In this document: positions 32,896 through 40,856 of the stretch, one piece after another
How positions within the stretch are numbered: position 1 is the stretch's first letter
How the letters are laid out: each line of letters begins with the position of its first letter
Assembly: GCF_000711875.1 (NCBI RefSeq)
Contig: NZ_JONM01000002.1
Span: 66,769-130,768 of the forward strand
Source of the DNA: Andreprevotia chitinilytica DSM 18519
GTDB lineage: Bacteria; Pseudomonadota; Gammaproteobacteria; Burkholderiales; Chitinibacteraceae
Length of the DNA stretch: 64,000 bases
Reading direction: 5' to 3'
Notes under the pieces: model-generated
What the model was told of the DNA's origin: nothing
Databases searched by the model: none
What the model saw: the letters and a program-made list of their open reading frames with translations, nothing else
Position numbers and translations under genes: made by a program

Positions 32896-34512
32896 ATGAC
32901 AATTGCTAAACGATTGGTACTGCTCCTGTCCGTGGCCGTACTGGGGTTGTTGCTGGTGGCCGGCCTAGGCATTTATCAGATGGGTAAGGTCTATACGGCG
33001 GCCAATTTCAGCACCGTGAACACCGTGCCGAGCCTCAAGGATCTGGATTCCGCCAGGGGGGCCTTTGGCGACGTCAGCACGCAACTTTATCGAATGGCCG
33101 GCATGGTTGATCCGGTCAAGCGGGCCAAGGTAGAAGAATTGATCCTTGCCGGCCGGGCCAAGCTGGAAGAAGCATTGAAAACCTATGAGAAGAATGACCT
33201 CGCCAACGACAAGGACCGCGCCCTGCTGGCCGCAGACTGGGCGGCCTTGCACGAACACGATCAGCCACGCGAGAAAGCAATGGCCTTGCTGCGGGACAAC
33301 CATGTGGAGGAAGCGCGGGAACAGTTGGTGGGGCCGGGTTCTGCGGCCGCCGGCAAGTTGAAGGAGGCGCTGACGGCGCACATCCAGTACAACATCGACC
33401 TCGGCAACCAGGGTGATCAGGATGCCCAAGCCACCCGCAAGAACGCGGTCATGCTGGCGGTCAGCATCTCGCTGGCGACGTTGCTGGTGGTCATCACGCT
33501 GGGCGTGCTCACCTACCGCAAGATCAGCGGCGGCCTGCGCAATGCCCAGGAAACCATCGCCGGTGTCGAATCCACGCTGGACTTCACCCGCCGCGCTACC
33601 GTCTCCGGCAACGACGAAATCGCCCAGACCTTGCAGGCGTTCAACCAGCTGATCGGCACCATACAGTCCAACCTGCGCTCGTTGCGCGAGGGGGCGCTGG
33701 ATGTCGCCCAGACCTCCTCCGAGTTGCTGGGCGCTTCGCAACAAGTGGCGCGTAGCTCCACTGCCCAGAGCGAGTCGTCGTCCCACATGGCGGCTTCGGT
33801 GGAGCAGATCACCGTCAGCATCAACCACGTGGCAGAACGCGCCGGGGAAGCCAGTCAGCTGTCCGGCTCGGTCGGGCAAAAAGCCGAAAACGGCCAGCAG
33901 GTGATCGGCCAGACCAGCAGCGACATCCACGCCATTGCCGCAGCGGTGGAAACCGTCGCCAGCGAGATCGGCCAGCTCGATATCAAGAGCAAAGAGATAG
34001 CGTCAGTGGTGCACGTGATCAAGGACGTCGCCGATCAAACCAACCTGCTCGCCCTCAACGCTGCCATCGAAGCCGCTCGTGCCGGCGAAACCGGCCGGGG
34101 CTTCGCGGTGGTGGCGGATGAAGTGCGCAAGCTGGCTGAACGGACGGCCTCGGCCACGGTGGAAATCGGCACCATCATTGGGGCGATTCAAGCCGTCTCC
34201 GGCAATGCCGTGCGGCGGATGGCCGATGCGGTGGCGCAGGTCGAGCAGGGGGTGACGGGCGCGAGCACTGCCCAACAGTCGATGACGGATATTCATGCGG
34301 CATCCGGCCAGAGCGTACAAGTCGCCAACGAAATCTCCGTCGCGATTCGCGAGCAAGGCATGGCGACCACCACCATTGCGCAGCAGGTGGAGAAAGTGGC
34401 GCAGATGGCGGAAGCGAATAGCAGTGCCTCGACGCAGGCCGCGTCGCTGGCGGGACGGCTGGAGGAAATTTCGGACAACATGAAACGAATTGTGAGTACT
34501 TACAGCCTTTAA
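32896..34512 (+). CDS. Methyl-accepting chemotaxis protein
   Basis: A 538-residue receptor: membrane helix (about 7-30), a helical periplasmic sensor of the four-helix-bundle class (about 35-185), second helix (about 190-210), HAMP-like region, and cytoplasmic signalling domain with [25 protein letters not shown] and [17 protein letters not shown]. It resembles the receptor at 4591-6198 in length and tip sequence, and the two are probably paralogs. The ATG at 32896 is chosen for position just before the first helix, with AGAGGA upstream. A terminator follows 15 bases after the stop. Confidence 0.95.
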   Translation: MTIAKRLVLLLSVAVLGLLLVAGLGIYQMGKVYTAANFSTVNTVPSLKDLDSARGAFGDVSTQLYRMAGMVDPVKRAKVEELILAGRAKLEEALKTYEKNDLANDKDRALLAADWAALHEHDQPREKAMALLRDNHVEEAREQLVGPGSAAAGKLKEALTAHIQYNIDLGNQGDQDAQATRKNAVMLAVSISLATLLVVITLGVLTYRKISGGLRNAQETIAGVESTLDFTRRATVSGNDEIAQTLQAFNQLIGTIQSNLRSLREGALDVAQTSSELLGASQQVARSSTAQSESSSHMAASVEQITVSINHVAERAGEASQLSGSVGQKAENGQQVIGQTSSDIHAIAAAVETVASEIGQLDIKSKEIASVVHVIKDVADQTNLLALNAAIEAARAGETGRGFAVVADEVRKLAERTASATVEIGTIIGAIQAVSGNAVRRMADAVAQVEQGVTGASTAQQSMTDIHAASGQSVQVANEISVAIREQGMATTTIAQQVEKVAQMAEANSSASTQAASLAGRLEEISDNMKRIVSTYSL

Positions 34513-34527
34513 ATCCGCAGATGCCAA

Positions 34528-34558
34528 ACAAACGGCGGGTTTCCTTGCCGTTTGTTTT
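34528..34558 (+). terminator. Rho-independent terminator after the chemoreceptor
   Basis: Stem ACAAACGGC with GCCGTTTGT, ten-base loop, then TTT. It also lies a few bases from the end of the convergent toxin gene. Confidence 0.75.
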
Positions 34559-34567
34559 ACTCATTCC

Positions 34568-34882
34568 TCAAGTCCGGTCATGGGGAATCTCTTTTTCCGT
34601 TGTCAGTGACGGCCATTGCTGCGCGCCGTGTAGTAAGCGCAGCAGTTCGATGCGGTCACCCTTGAGCCGGTAGACCAGGATAAAAGGGGTGCGGTTGATG
34701 ACCAGCTCGCGCGTGCCTTGCTTCCGACCCGCCCGCCCCATTTCCGGGTGTTGCGCCAGCAAACCAATCTGATCGGCAATGCGGTCGCCCTGCTCGATAG
34801 CGGCTTTGGCGTTGTCATTGGCGATGTAATCCAGCTGCGCATCGCGGTCATTGATCGCCCGGCGCAGCCAGACCACCCGCAT
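34568..34882 (-). CDS. ParE/RelE-superfamily toxin
   Basis: A 104-residue toxin. Typical features are VVWLRRAINDRDAQLDYIANDNAKAAIEQGDRIADQI (core: LDYIANDNAKAA), LLAQHPEMGRAGRKQGTRELVI and the C-terminal RTPFILVYRLKGDRIELLRLLHGAQQWP. This order is closest to ParE/YafQ-like proteins that have the G-R-x-G-R-x-x-G-T-R-E-L core. The ATG overlaps the antitoxin stop as TGATG, so translation is coupled. The target (gyrase or ribosome-bound mRNA) cannot be decided from sequence. Confidence 0.9.
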   Translation of the reverse strand: MRVVWLRRAINDRDAQLDYIANDNAKAAIEQGDRIADQIGLLAQHPEMGRAGRKQGTRELVINRTPFILVYRLKGDRIELLRLLHGAQQWPSLTTEKEIPHDRT

Positions 34883-35355
34883 CAAACCGCGCCGCCTTCA
34901 GTGCGTTTGGCCAGCTTGGCGCGCTTGGCGGCCCAGCTCGCGTTCGCGTCCTCATTCGAGATCCATTCTGCGTTCGGATCGTCGGCCTCACGGATGCCCT
35001 GCTCGACTTGGGCGCGAAACCATTTATCGTGCGCGGCCGCTTCGTGGGCTTGGCGTAGCCGTTCAGAGGCGTCCTCGCGAGACTTGCCGATCAAGGCAAC
35101 GGCGCTGTAATTGGTCGCGTCCAGCAACTCAAAGCGGGCGATGTGCAGCTCGTTTCTCAGGTATTCAACGCAACGATCCAGACTGCGCCACAGGCGCGGC
35201 TTGTCGGTACGCTGAGCGCCAAGCGGTGTTTCCTGCGTGCCGATTTTCAACATCACGGACCAGCCACCGGGCTGGCCGATGATCGACGCGCCACCGATCG
35301 CGGCGGCTTCAACCATGCATTTCGCCATGGCGGTGTCGATAGTGTGCGTGCCCAT
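34882..35355 (-). CDS. Long bipartite antitoxin of the ParE-like toxin
   Basis: A 157-residue protein, nearly twice the length of most RelB/ParD antitoxins. The N-terminal ~100 residues (AKCMVEAAAIGGASIIGQPGGWSVMLKIG, then RLWRSLDRCVEYLRNELHIARFELLD) form an unfamiliar domain. The C-terminal part (AAHDKWFRAQVEQGIREADDP, then ANASWAAKRAKLAKR) looks like a toxin-binding tail. The ATG at 35355 has GAGG eight bases upstream; an earlier ATG at 35388 lies inside the operator. It overlaps the toxin gene and should neutralise it and repress the operon. Confidence 0.8.
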   Translation of the reverse strand: MGTHTIDTAMAKCMVEAAAIGGASIIGQPGGWSVMLKIGTQETPLGAQRTDKPRLWRSLDRCVEYLRNELHIARFELLDATNYSAVALIGKSREDASERLRQAHEAAAHDKWFRAQVEQGIREADDPNAEWISNEDANASWAAKRAKLAKRTEGGAV

Positions 35356-35384
35356 GCTGGTTACCTCGCGTAGATAATGAATTT

Positions 35385-35438
35385 TCATTAGGTAATGACA
35401 TATTTTATCTAATGTTTATGCAATTAACACTAGATAAA
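35385..35438 (-). promoter_or_regulatory. Two inverted repeats upstream of the toxin-antitoxin pair
   Basis: TCATTA-GG-TAATGA (35385-35398) and TTTATCTA...TAGATAAA (35404-35438, 19-base spacer). The region is far more AT-rich than its surroundings and lies just upstream of the antitoxin start. Both are plausible operators for autoregulation. Confidence 0.6.
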
Positions 35439-35462
35439 GTATCCATTGTGTCACCTGACCCC

Positions 35463-35495
35463 AAAAAACAAACGGCAGGGTTCCCTGCCGTTTGT
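35463..35495 (-). terminator. Rho-independent terminator of the GH3 gene
   Basis: A 13-base stem, ACAAACGGCAGGG with its complement, around TT. On the minus strand it is followed by a run of six T. It lies 28 bases after the glycosidase stop codon. Confidence 0.85.
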
Positions 35496-35522
35496 CCTTC
35501 TCAACCAATCATCCAACCCAGC

Positions 35523-37790
35523 TCAAAGCTTCCTGGCAATCACCTGCCCGGCAATCGTGCTGCCGCTGGACACCGCATTCGCATCGCGCGATGAGCCGCC
35601 TGCGTAGAAGGTGTAACTCCCGGCCGGTACTTTCCACTGATGCTTGTTGATGTTCCAGATCGCCAATTGCTGCGGCGGGACAGTCACCGAAACCTTGGTG
35701 CTCTGGCCCGCGGCGAGTTGCACCTTTTGCCAGCCGACCAGGCGCTTCGGCGGCTCGCCGATGCCGGATGGCAGTTGCGCGTAGACCTGCGCCACTTCCG
35801 CCCCGGCGCGGCTGCCGTTGTTGGTGAGGGTGAACGAGACGGTCACGTTGCCCGCTGCATCCGTCGCGCTGCTCATGCCGGAGTAGGCGAAGGTGGTGTA
35901 CGACAGGCCGTGCCCGAACGGGAACAGCGGGGCGATCTGGTGTGCGTCGTACCAGCGGTAGCCCATCATCAGGCCCTCGTTGTAGACCACGTTGACGTCG
36001 GTCGGGGCGATGGTTTTTTGCGGTAGATCGCTATCCGCAACCGGGAAGCTCAAGGGCAGCTTGCCGGACGGGTTGACCGTGCCGAACAGCAGGTTGGCAA
36101 TCGCCGGCCCGCCCTGAATGCCGGGATACCAGGATTCCAGTACCGCATGCACGTTGGCGAGCCACGGCATGGTCACGGCGGTGCCGGTTTCCAATACCAC
36201 GACGGTGCGTTTGGCTTTGGCGGCCACGGCACTGATCAAGGCGTCTTGGTCGTAGGCCTGGTTGGATGGGTCGGTGGTGTGGTTCGGCAGGCTCAGGCTG
36301 GCGAGGTCCATGCCTTCGCTTTCCCATTGGGTGGCGAAGACGATGGTGACGTCCGCGGTGGCGGCGGCAGTCGCGGCGGCAGTGGCGTCGGTGCCATCCA
36401 GATAAGTCACGGTGGCATTCGGGGCTTTAGCCTGAATGGCGGCCAATGGCGACGACTTATACCAGGTGGCGCAGGCCGAGAAGATGCCTTCGACCAGGAT
36501 TGAGGTATCCAGACAAGTGACCGGGTTGCCATCCTGCGCGGGTGATCCGCCCGAGCCGCCGCCCGCCAGCACGGCCACATCGGCATGGCCGCCGATGACC
36601 GCGATGGATTTGATGCTGGCTGCGTTCAGCGGTAGCGCCGTGGTGCTGGTGCCCGCCGGGGCAGCATTCTTGAGCAGCACCATGGATTGCTCGGCGACTT
36701 GCTGCGCCAGCGCATTGCCAGCGGTGCGGTCGATGGTGCCGCCGGCCTTGGGCGGCGAGGCCATGATGCCGAGCTTGTAGAGCGTGCGCAGTTTGCGCAG
36801 CACCATGTCGTCCAGCCGGCTTTGCGGCACCTGGCCGCTCTGGATCGCCGCTTTCAGCGATTGGTTGAAGTGACTTTTCAGGCCGCCGAAGCCCGGCACT
36901 GAATCATCGAGCGAGCCGGGTTGTTCTTCATCCAGCCCGGCAATCGCGGCAGGCACAGTATCGGTAACCGCCATGAACCAGTCCGACTGCACCACACCTT
37001 TGAAGCCCCACTCGTTCTTCAGCGTATCCGTCAGCAGATAGCTGTTCTGGCATGCCTTGACGCCGTTGACGAGGTTGTACGAGCACATGACGTTGCCCGG
37101 CGCGCCGTTCTTCACGCCGATTTCGAACGGTAGCAGCGACAGCTCCCGCAGCGTCCGCTCATCCACGATGGCGTTCGAGGTGAAGCGGTTGGTTTCCTGA
37201 TCGTTGACGGCGAAGTGCTTGATGGTGGCGATGACGTTTTGTGCCTGCGTGCCGATGATCCGCTGCGTAATCATGTTGCCGGCCAGCAGCGGGTCTTCGC
37301 CCAGGTATTCAAACGTGCGGCCGTTGCGCGGCTCACGCGCCAGATTCACCCCGCCACCCAAGCCTTCGGTAAAGCCCAGCGTGCGCAGCTCCTTGCCGAT
37401 CAGCGCGCCGTACTGGTTGGCGAGGCTGGTATCCCAGCTGGCCGCTAGCGCGAGCGGCGAGGGCAATGAGGTCGCGCCGGTCTTGTCGACATTCACGCCG
37501 CCGGATGAATCCGCGCTGATGATGTCCGGAATGCCCAGCCGCGGTATGCCGGCGACGAAGCCCGCGCCGCCGATGGGCGAAGACCCGAAGCCCGCGCCGT
37601 GCACGAGCTGTATTTTTTCATCGAGCGTCATCTGCGAGAGCAGGGCGGCGGCGTTCTGGTCTGCGACCGTATCGGCATCGACCACGGCGACGGTGGTCGT
37701 GGTCGGGGTGCTGTCTGAACTACCGCCACAGCCGGCCAGCCCGGCCGAAAGGAGCGCGGATGCGATCAGGGATAGGTGGGTGCGTTGCAT
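35523..37790 (-). CDS. Glycoside hydrolase family 3 lipoprotein (beta-glucosidase-like)
   Basis: A 755-residue enzyme with a lipoprotein signal (LAGC, Cys21), a GH3 N-terminal TIM barrel (about 45-370), a GH3 C-terminal alpha/beta domain (about 390-600) and a fibronectin III-like end (about 665-735). Conserved GH3 features: KHF at 191-193 and the nucleophile Asp270 in GVVQSDWF. The acid/base Glu should be in the C-terminal domain, probably near TQWESEGMD. It is likely anchored to the outer membrane and acts on beta-linked oligosaccharides. Cellobiose, chitobiose and related substrates cannot be told apart by eye. Confidence 0.92.
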   Translation of the reverse strand: MQRTHLSLIASALLSAGLAGCGGSSDSTPTTTTVAVVDADTVADQNAAALLSQMTLDEKIQLVHGAGFGSSPIGGAGFVAGIPRLGIPDIISADSSGGVNVDKTGATSLPSPLALAASWDTSLANQYGALIGKELRTLGFTEGLGGGVNLAREPRNGRTFEYLGEDPLLAGNMITQRIIGTQAQNVIATIKHFAVNDQETNRFTSNAIVDERTLRELSLLPFEIGVKNGAPGNVMCSYNLVNGVKACQNSYLLTDTLKNEWGFKGVVQSDWFMAVTDTVPAAIAGLDEEQPGSLDDSVPGFGGLKSHFNQSLKAAIQSGQVPQSRLDDMVLRKLRTLYKLGIMASPPKAGGTIDRTAGNALAQQVAEQSMVLLKNAAPAGTSTTALPLNAASIKSIAVIGGHADVAVLAGGGSGGSPAQDGNPVTCLDTSILVEGIFSACATWYKSSPLAAIQAKAPNATVTYLDGTDATAAATAAATADVTIVFATQWESEGMDLASLSLPNHTTDPSNQAYDQDALISAVAAKAKRTVVVLETGTAVTMPWLANVHAVLESWYPGIQGGPAIANLLFGTVNPSGKLPLSFPVADSDLPQKTIAPTDVNVVYNEGLMMGYRWYDAHQIAPLFPFGHGLSYTTFAYSGMSSATDAAGNVTVSFTLTNNGSRAGAEVAQVYAQLPSGIGEPPKRLVGWQKVQLAAGQSTKVSVTVPPQQLAIWNINKHQWKVPAGSYTFYAGGSSRDANAVSSGSTIAGQVIARKL

Positions 37791-38032
37791 GCATGACTCC
37801 TTGGTTCCACTGGTTCTTGTCGTTGCCGGCCGGTGGGCGGGGTGCTTGCGCGCCGACCGTTGCCGGGCCCCGTCTGGCCTGATGAAGCGATCGGCCGCGT
37901 TAGGACAATGGAATCTACAACGTCACAAAAATGTACTTTTGACGTAGGGGAGCAGGATTTGGCGAGGGGGTGCAGCGGGGGAAATTATTGGTGAGGGGTG
38001 AGGGGTGAGGTGGCGGCGTCCTGTGAACCTTG

Positions 38033-38166
38033 CAGGAGCGAGCTTGCTCGCGATAGCGATGTTTGAAATGTCGCCATCGCGAGCAAGCTCGCTCCTACAG
38101 GGGATGCTCATGTAGCCCGGACGGCTTGCCGGCCGGGGCCGCAATGCCACAATCCCCGGCCGGGGC
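38033..38166. repeat. REP family A palindrome followed by family B repeat
   Basis: 38033-38100 holds CAGGAGCGAGCTTGCTCGCG with its inverted arm ending GCTCGCTCCTAC. 38111-38166 holds TGTAGCCCGGACGGCTTGCC and a CCCCGGCCGGGG arm. Tandem placement of the two families is also seen at 46883-47075. The block lies between the GH3 promoter region and the end of the LysR gene. Confidence 0.8.
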
Positions 38167-38173
38167 ACCCGCG

Positions 38174-39100
38174 TTATTGCGTTGAACCTGGCTCCAGTCC
38201 GCCAACAATGGCTGGCACGACTTTGCAAAGATGGTCGGCAAAGTCATGCAGGTGTGGCGCTTGCAGGCCTGTGCGCGACCAGCTCGCTGCAAACCCGAGC
38301 ATCTCTGCCTGCCCCGACTTGCCGCAGACGGGAAACGCCGGGCTCCCGTCTGAAGGCAGCTTCGACTGCGGCAGTATCGCGGCGCCGATCCCCAGCTTTG
38401 CCCACTGCGCCAACACCTGATAACTCATGGCTTCGCCAGAGTATTCGTGGAGCGTGCGGCGCTCGCTGCGAAACAGCGCGCGGGTGGCACGGGCAAGCCC
38501 GCAGGCATCGGGGACCATGACAAAGGTCTCGTCCGCGATGTCTTTGAGTTGCACTGTCTGTGCGCGTGGCCGGTTCGGCCAGATCGCCCCGCGTGGAATG
38601 AAGAGCAATGGTTCTTCGTACAGATGGGTGGAAATCCACGACCCTTTGTGGACGTCCGCGACGCCAAATACAAAATCAAGAAGACCTTCGTCGAGCATCC
38701 GGTAGAGGTCGGTCATGTTCATTTCGCGCAGCACCACGTCAACACCGGGGTTTTGTTGGCGGAATGGCTCAAGCATCAGCCCGAGCAAGTTCGCGTTGAT
38801 CAGCGGGGATGTGCCGATGCGGATCAAGCGCTTGTGCGGCTTCAGGAACGTTTGGGTCTGGAGCAGCAAGGTGGCCTGCGCGCTGAGTACCGCCGCGATA
38901 TAAGGAAGGATGTGGGCGCCGAAAGGCGTCAACCCGACCTTGCGCGTCGTTCGCACAAACAAGCGTTGGCCTAATTCGTCTTCAAGTTGGCCGATGCCGT
39001 TTGATAGCGTGGGCTGGGTCACGCAGCACTGCGCGGCGGCGGCCGTGAACGATCCGGTGGCCGCAACCGCATTGGCAAAACGTAGCTGGTTCAGATTCAT
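38174..39100 (-). CDS. LysR-family transcriptional regulator
   Basis: A 308-residue LTTR. The HTH near the N-terminus reads MNLNQLRFANAVAATGSFTAAAAQCCVTQPTLSNGIGQLEDELG (core: GSFTAAAAQCCVTQPTLSN), followed by FVRTTRKVGLTPFG. The effector domain runs from about residue 90 (RLIRIGTSPLINANLLGLML). The ATG at 39100 gives the normal LTTR start; earlier in-frame starts add only atypical residues. It is divergent from the small gene at 39237 with a palindrome between them, so it probably regulates that gene. Confidence 0.9.
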   Translation of the reverse strand: MNLNQLRFANAVAATGSFTAAAAQCCVTQPTLSNGIGQLEDELGQRLFVRTTRKVGLTPFGAHILPYIAAVLSAQATLLLQTQTFLKPHKRLIRIGTSPLINANLLGLMLEPFRQQNPGVDVVLREMNMTDLYRMLDEGLLDFVFGVADVHKGSWISTHLYEEPLLFIPRGAIWPNRPRAQTVQLKDIADETFVMVPDACGLARATRALFRSERRTLHEYSGEAMSYQVLAQWAKLGIGAAILPQSKLPSDGSPAFPVCGKSGQAEMLGFAASWSRTGLQAPHLHDFADHLCKVVPAIVGGLEPGSTQ

Positions 39101-39102
39101 TT

Positions 39103-39119
39103 CCGATTTATAACATCGG
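39103..39119. promoter_or_regulatory. Candidate LysR operator
   Basis: CCGAT-TTATAAC-ATCGG is an inverted repeat containing a T-N11-A pattern, the usual LTTR site. It lies immediately upstream of the LysR start and within the shared promoter region. Confidence 0.55.
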
Positions 39120-39236
39120 TGAATGAATCGCATGCGAAAAGACAATTTCCGGATAAGTCAGAAGGCGCATAACGTTCATGCACGCCAGCAACCTGCTGGC
39201 GCCAATCATGCAGCTCACCTTATCTGGAGAATCTCG

Positions 39237-39518
39237 ATGGTCTATTTGCAAATCAGTTTGAATGTCGCGGCCAATGACCGTCCGGCAGCTGCTGCGGTCT
39301 ATACCCGCTTCAAAGAGGCGTTCCTGGCGCAGACAAAAGGGGCCCGATCCAAAGACCTGTTGATCAGGGACGAAGACGTACAAGTGCTGCACGGTTTCGA
39401 TTCGGTCGAAAACGCCAAGACCTACCTCGGCAGCGAGCTGTTCAATCGGGACGTCGTCACCGCCCTGAAGCCGCTGCTGCAGAGTGCGCCAGAGGTGCGT
39501 GTCTACGCGGTGGCCTGA
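39237..39518 (+). CDS. Small ferredoxin-fold protein, antibiotic biosynthesis monooxygenase-like
   Basis: A 93-residue protein with the beta-alpha-beta-beta-alpha-beta pattern of dimeric ABM-type domains: VYLQISLNVAANDRPAAAAVYTRFKEAFLA, DLLIRDEDVQVLHGFDSVENAKTYLGSELF and a final strand VRVYAVA. The ATG at 39237 has GGAGA upstream. It is divergent from a LysR regulator that shares its promoter region. Function is unknown; related folds act as monooxygenases, heme-degrading enzymes or simple binding proteins. Confidence 0.75.
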   Translation: MVYLQISLNVAANDRPAAAAVYTRFKEAFLAQTKGARSKDLLIRDEDVQVLHGFDSVENAKTYLGSELFNRDVVTALKPLLQSAPEVRVYAVA

Positions 39519-39555
39519 GCATCGCGCCGCAAGCGTTGCCTGATCGAGTCGATGC

Positions 39556-39600
39556 TGTGTCCCCTCGCCCATTTGTGGGGGCGGGGACAAAAGCACTTTG
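39556..39600. repeat. Family C repeat, short fragment
   Basis: CCCCTCGCCCATTTGTGGGG resembles the left part of the copy at 4436-4572. Only one arm is present. It lies between convergent genes. Confidence 0.5.
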
Positions 39601-39626
39601 GTTCTCCCGTCGTGCAGTGCTTTTGA

Positions 39627-40472
39627 CTACGCCGCCTGCTGCTCCAGCACGAAACGCGCGCCGTCATCCACACCCAGATGCTTCACCAGATAGGGCAGCA
39701 CACCTTGCAGCGTGTCGTGCAAGGTATACGGCGGGTTGAGGATGAACATGCCGCTGCCGTGCATGCCGAAGCCCTCGCGGGATGGCGTCTGCACGTGCAA
39801 TTCCACCCGCAGCCAGCTCTTGGCCGGCAGATGCTTCAATTGCTCCGGCAGCTCGTTGCTTTCGTGCCGTTGCAGACAGGGATACCACACGGCGTAGGTG
39901 CCGGGGGCGAAGCGGCGCAGGCTGTCTTCCAGCGCATCGATCACGCGGCGGTAATCGCGTTTGTCTTCAAAGGGCGGGTCGATCAGGGTCAGCGCGCGGC
40001 GGGGGGCGGGGGGCAGTACGGACTTGAGCCCAGCGAAGCCATCGCCCACCTGCACCACGACCTGTTTGCGGAAGTCTTCCACGTTATCCAGCAGCAATTC
40101 GCTGTCGCTCGGGTGCAGCTCGAACAGGCGCAAACGGTCGTCCGCCCGCATACAGAGCTGGGCCACGAGCGGCGAGCCGGGGTAGTGGCGCAACTGGCCG
40201 TCGACATTGAACGAGCGCACAACATCCATGTAGCGGTTCAGCACCGGTGGTAGATCGCTACGCCGCCACAGGCGGGCGATGCCGGTCTCGAACTCGGCGT
40301 TCTTGGTGGCATAGCCCTCGGTCAGGCTGTAGGCGCCCGCGCCGGCGTGGCTATCGATATACCAATACGGTTTGTCTTTCAGGTTGAGGTAGGACAGCAG
40401 CTCGACCAGCAGGAAGTGCTTGAGCACATCGGCGTGGTTGCCGGCGTGAAAGGCGTGGCGGTAACTGAGCAT
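39627..40472 (-). CDS. rlmJ: 23S rRNA (adenine(2030)-N(6))-methyltransferase RlmJ
   Basis: A 281-residue SAM-dependent methyltransferase. The start MLSYRHAFHAGNHADVLKH is characteristic of RlmJ (YhiR/ComJ). The motif WYIDSHAGAGAYSL binds SAM, and the catalytic DPPF is at 165-168 (LTLIDPPFED). The end FILNPPYTLHDTLQGVLPYL is also conserved. It methylates A2030 of 23S rRNA. The start at 40472 is fixed by the conserved N-terminus. Confidence 0.95.
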   Translation of the reverse strand: MLSYRHAFHAGNHADVLKHFLLVELLSYLNLKDKPYWYIDSHAGAGAYSLTEGYATKNAEFETGIARLWRRSDLPPVLNRYMDVVRSFNVDGQLRHYPGSPLVAQLCMRADDRLRLFELHPSDSELLLDNVEDFRKQVVVQVGDGFAGLKSVLPPAPRRALTLIDPPFEDKRDYRRVIDALEDSLRRFAPGTYAVWYPCLQRHESNELPEQLKHLPAKSWLRVELHVQTPSREGFGMHGSGMFILNPPYTLHDTLQGVLPYLVKHLGVDDGARFVLEQQAA

Positions 40473-40856
40473 GGCAAACCCCGGAATGGCGACGGAATGG
40501 AGAAGGCCAGCGCTATACGCTGGCCTTGAAATGGATACGTTGGATTTTATCAGGCTTTGAATCGGCGTTAATGCAACAGCACACCGCGTCTGGCAGACGG
40601 ATTCTCCGCGGGCCAACCCAGGCTGTGGCAACATTCAGCGCGGTATGCCGGGACAATAATTCGAATCGAAACAAGCCATTACGTTGAATGTAATTGTTTG
40701 GTGATAAACCGGCCGCTGCAGTTCTCAAACACCGTCAAGCAGGCGCGACGGGTCCTTGCGGACACAAAATAAAAAATCATTCAAACCGAGAAGGCGATGC
40801 ACGGGCGCAGATTGGCGTGCCACGTGGAATCGATCAATGAATTGAGGGAGCAAGCA
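40473..40856. other. Intergenic region between rlmJ and the chitin-binding gene
   Basis: About 380 bases between divergent genes. It contains one perfect hairpin, AAGGCCAGCG-CTATA-CGCTGGCCTT (40503-40527), close to the rlmJ start, with no T-run on either strand. The AT-rich patch at 40640-40780 probably holds the promoter of the chitin-binding gene. No credible open frame was found. Confidence 0.5.
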
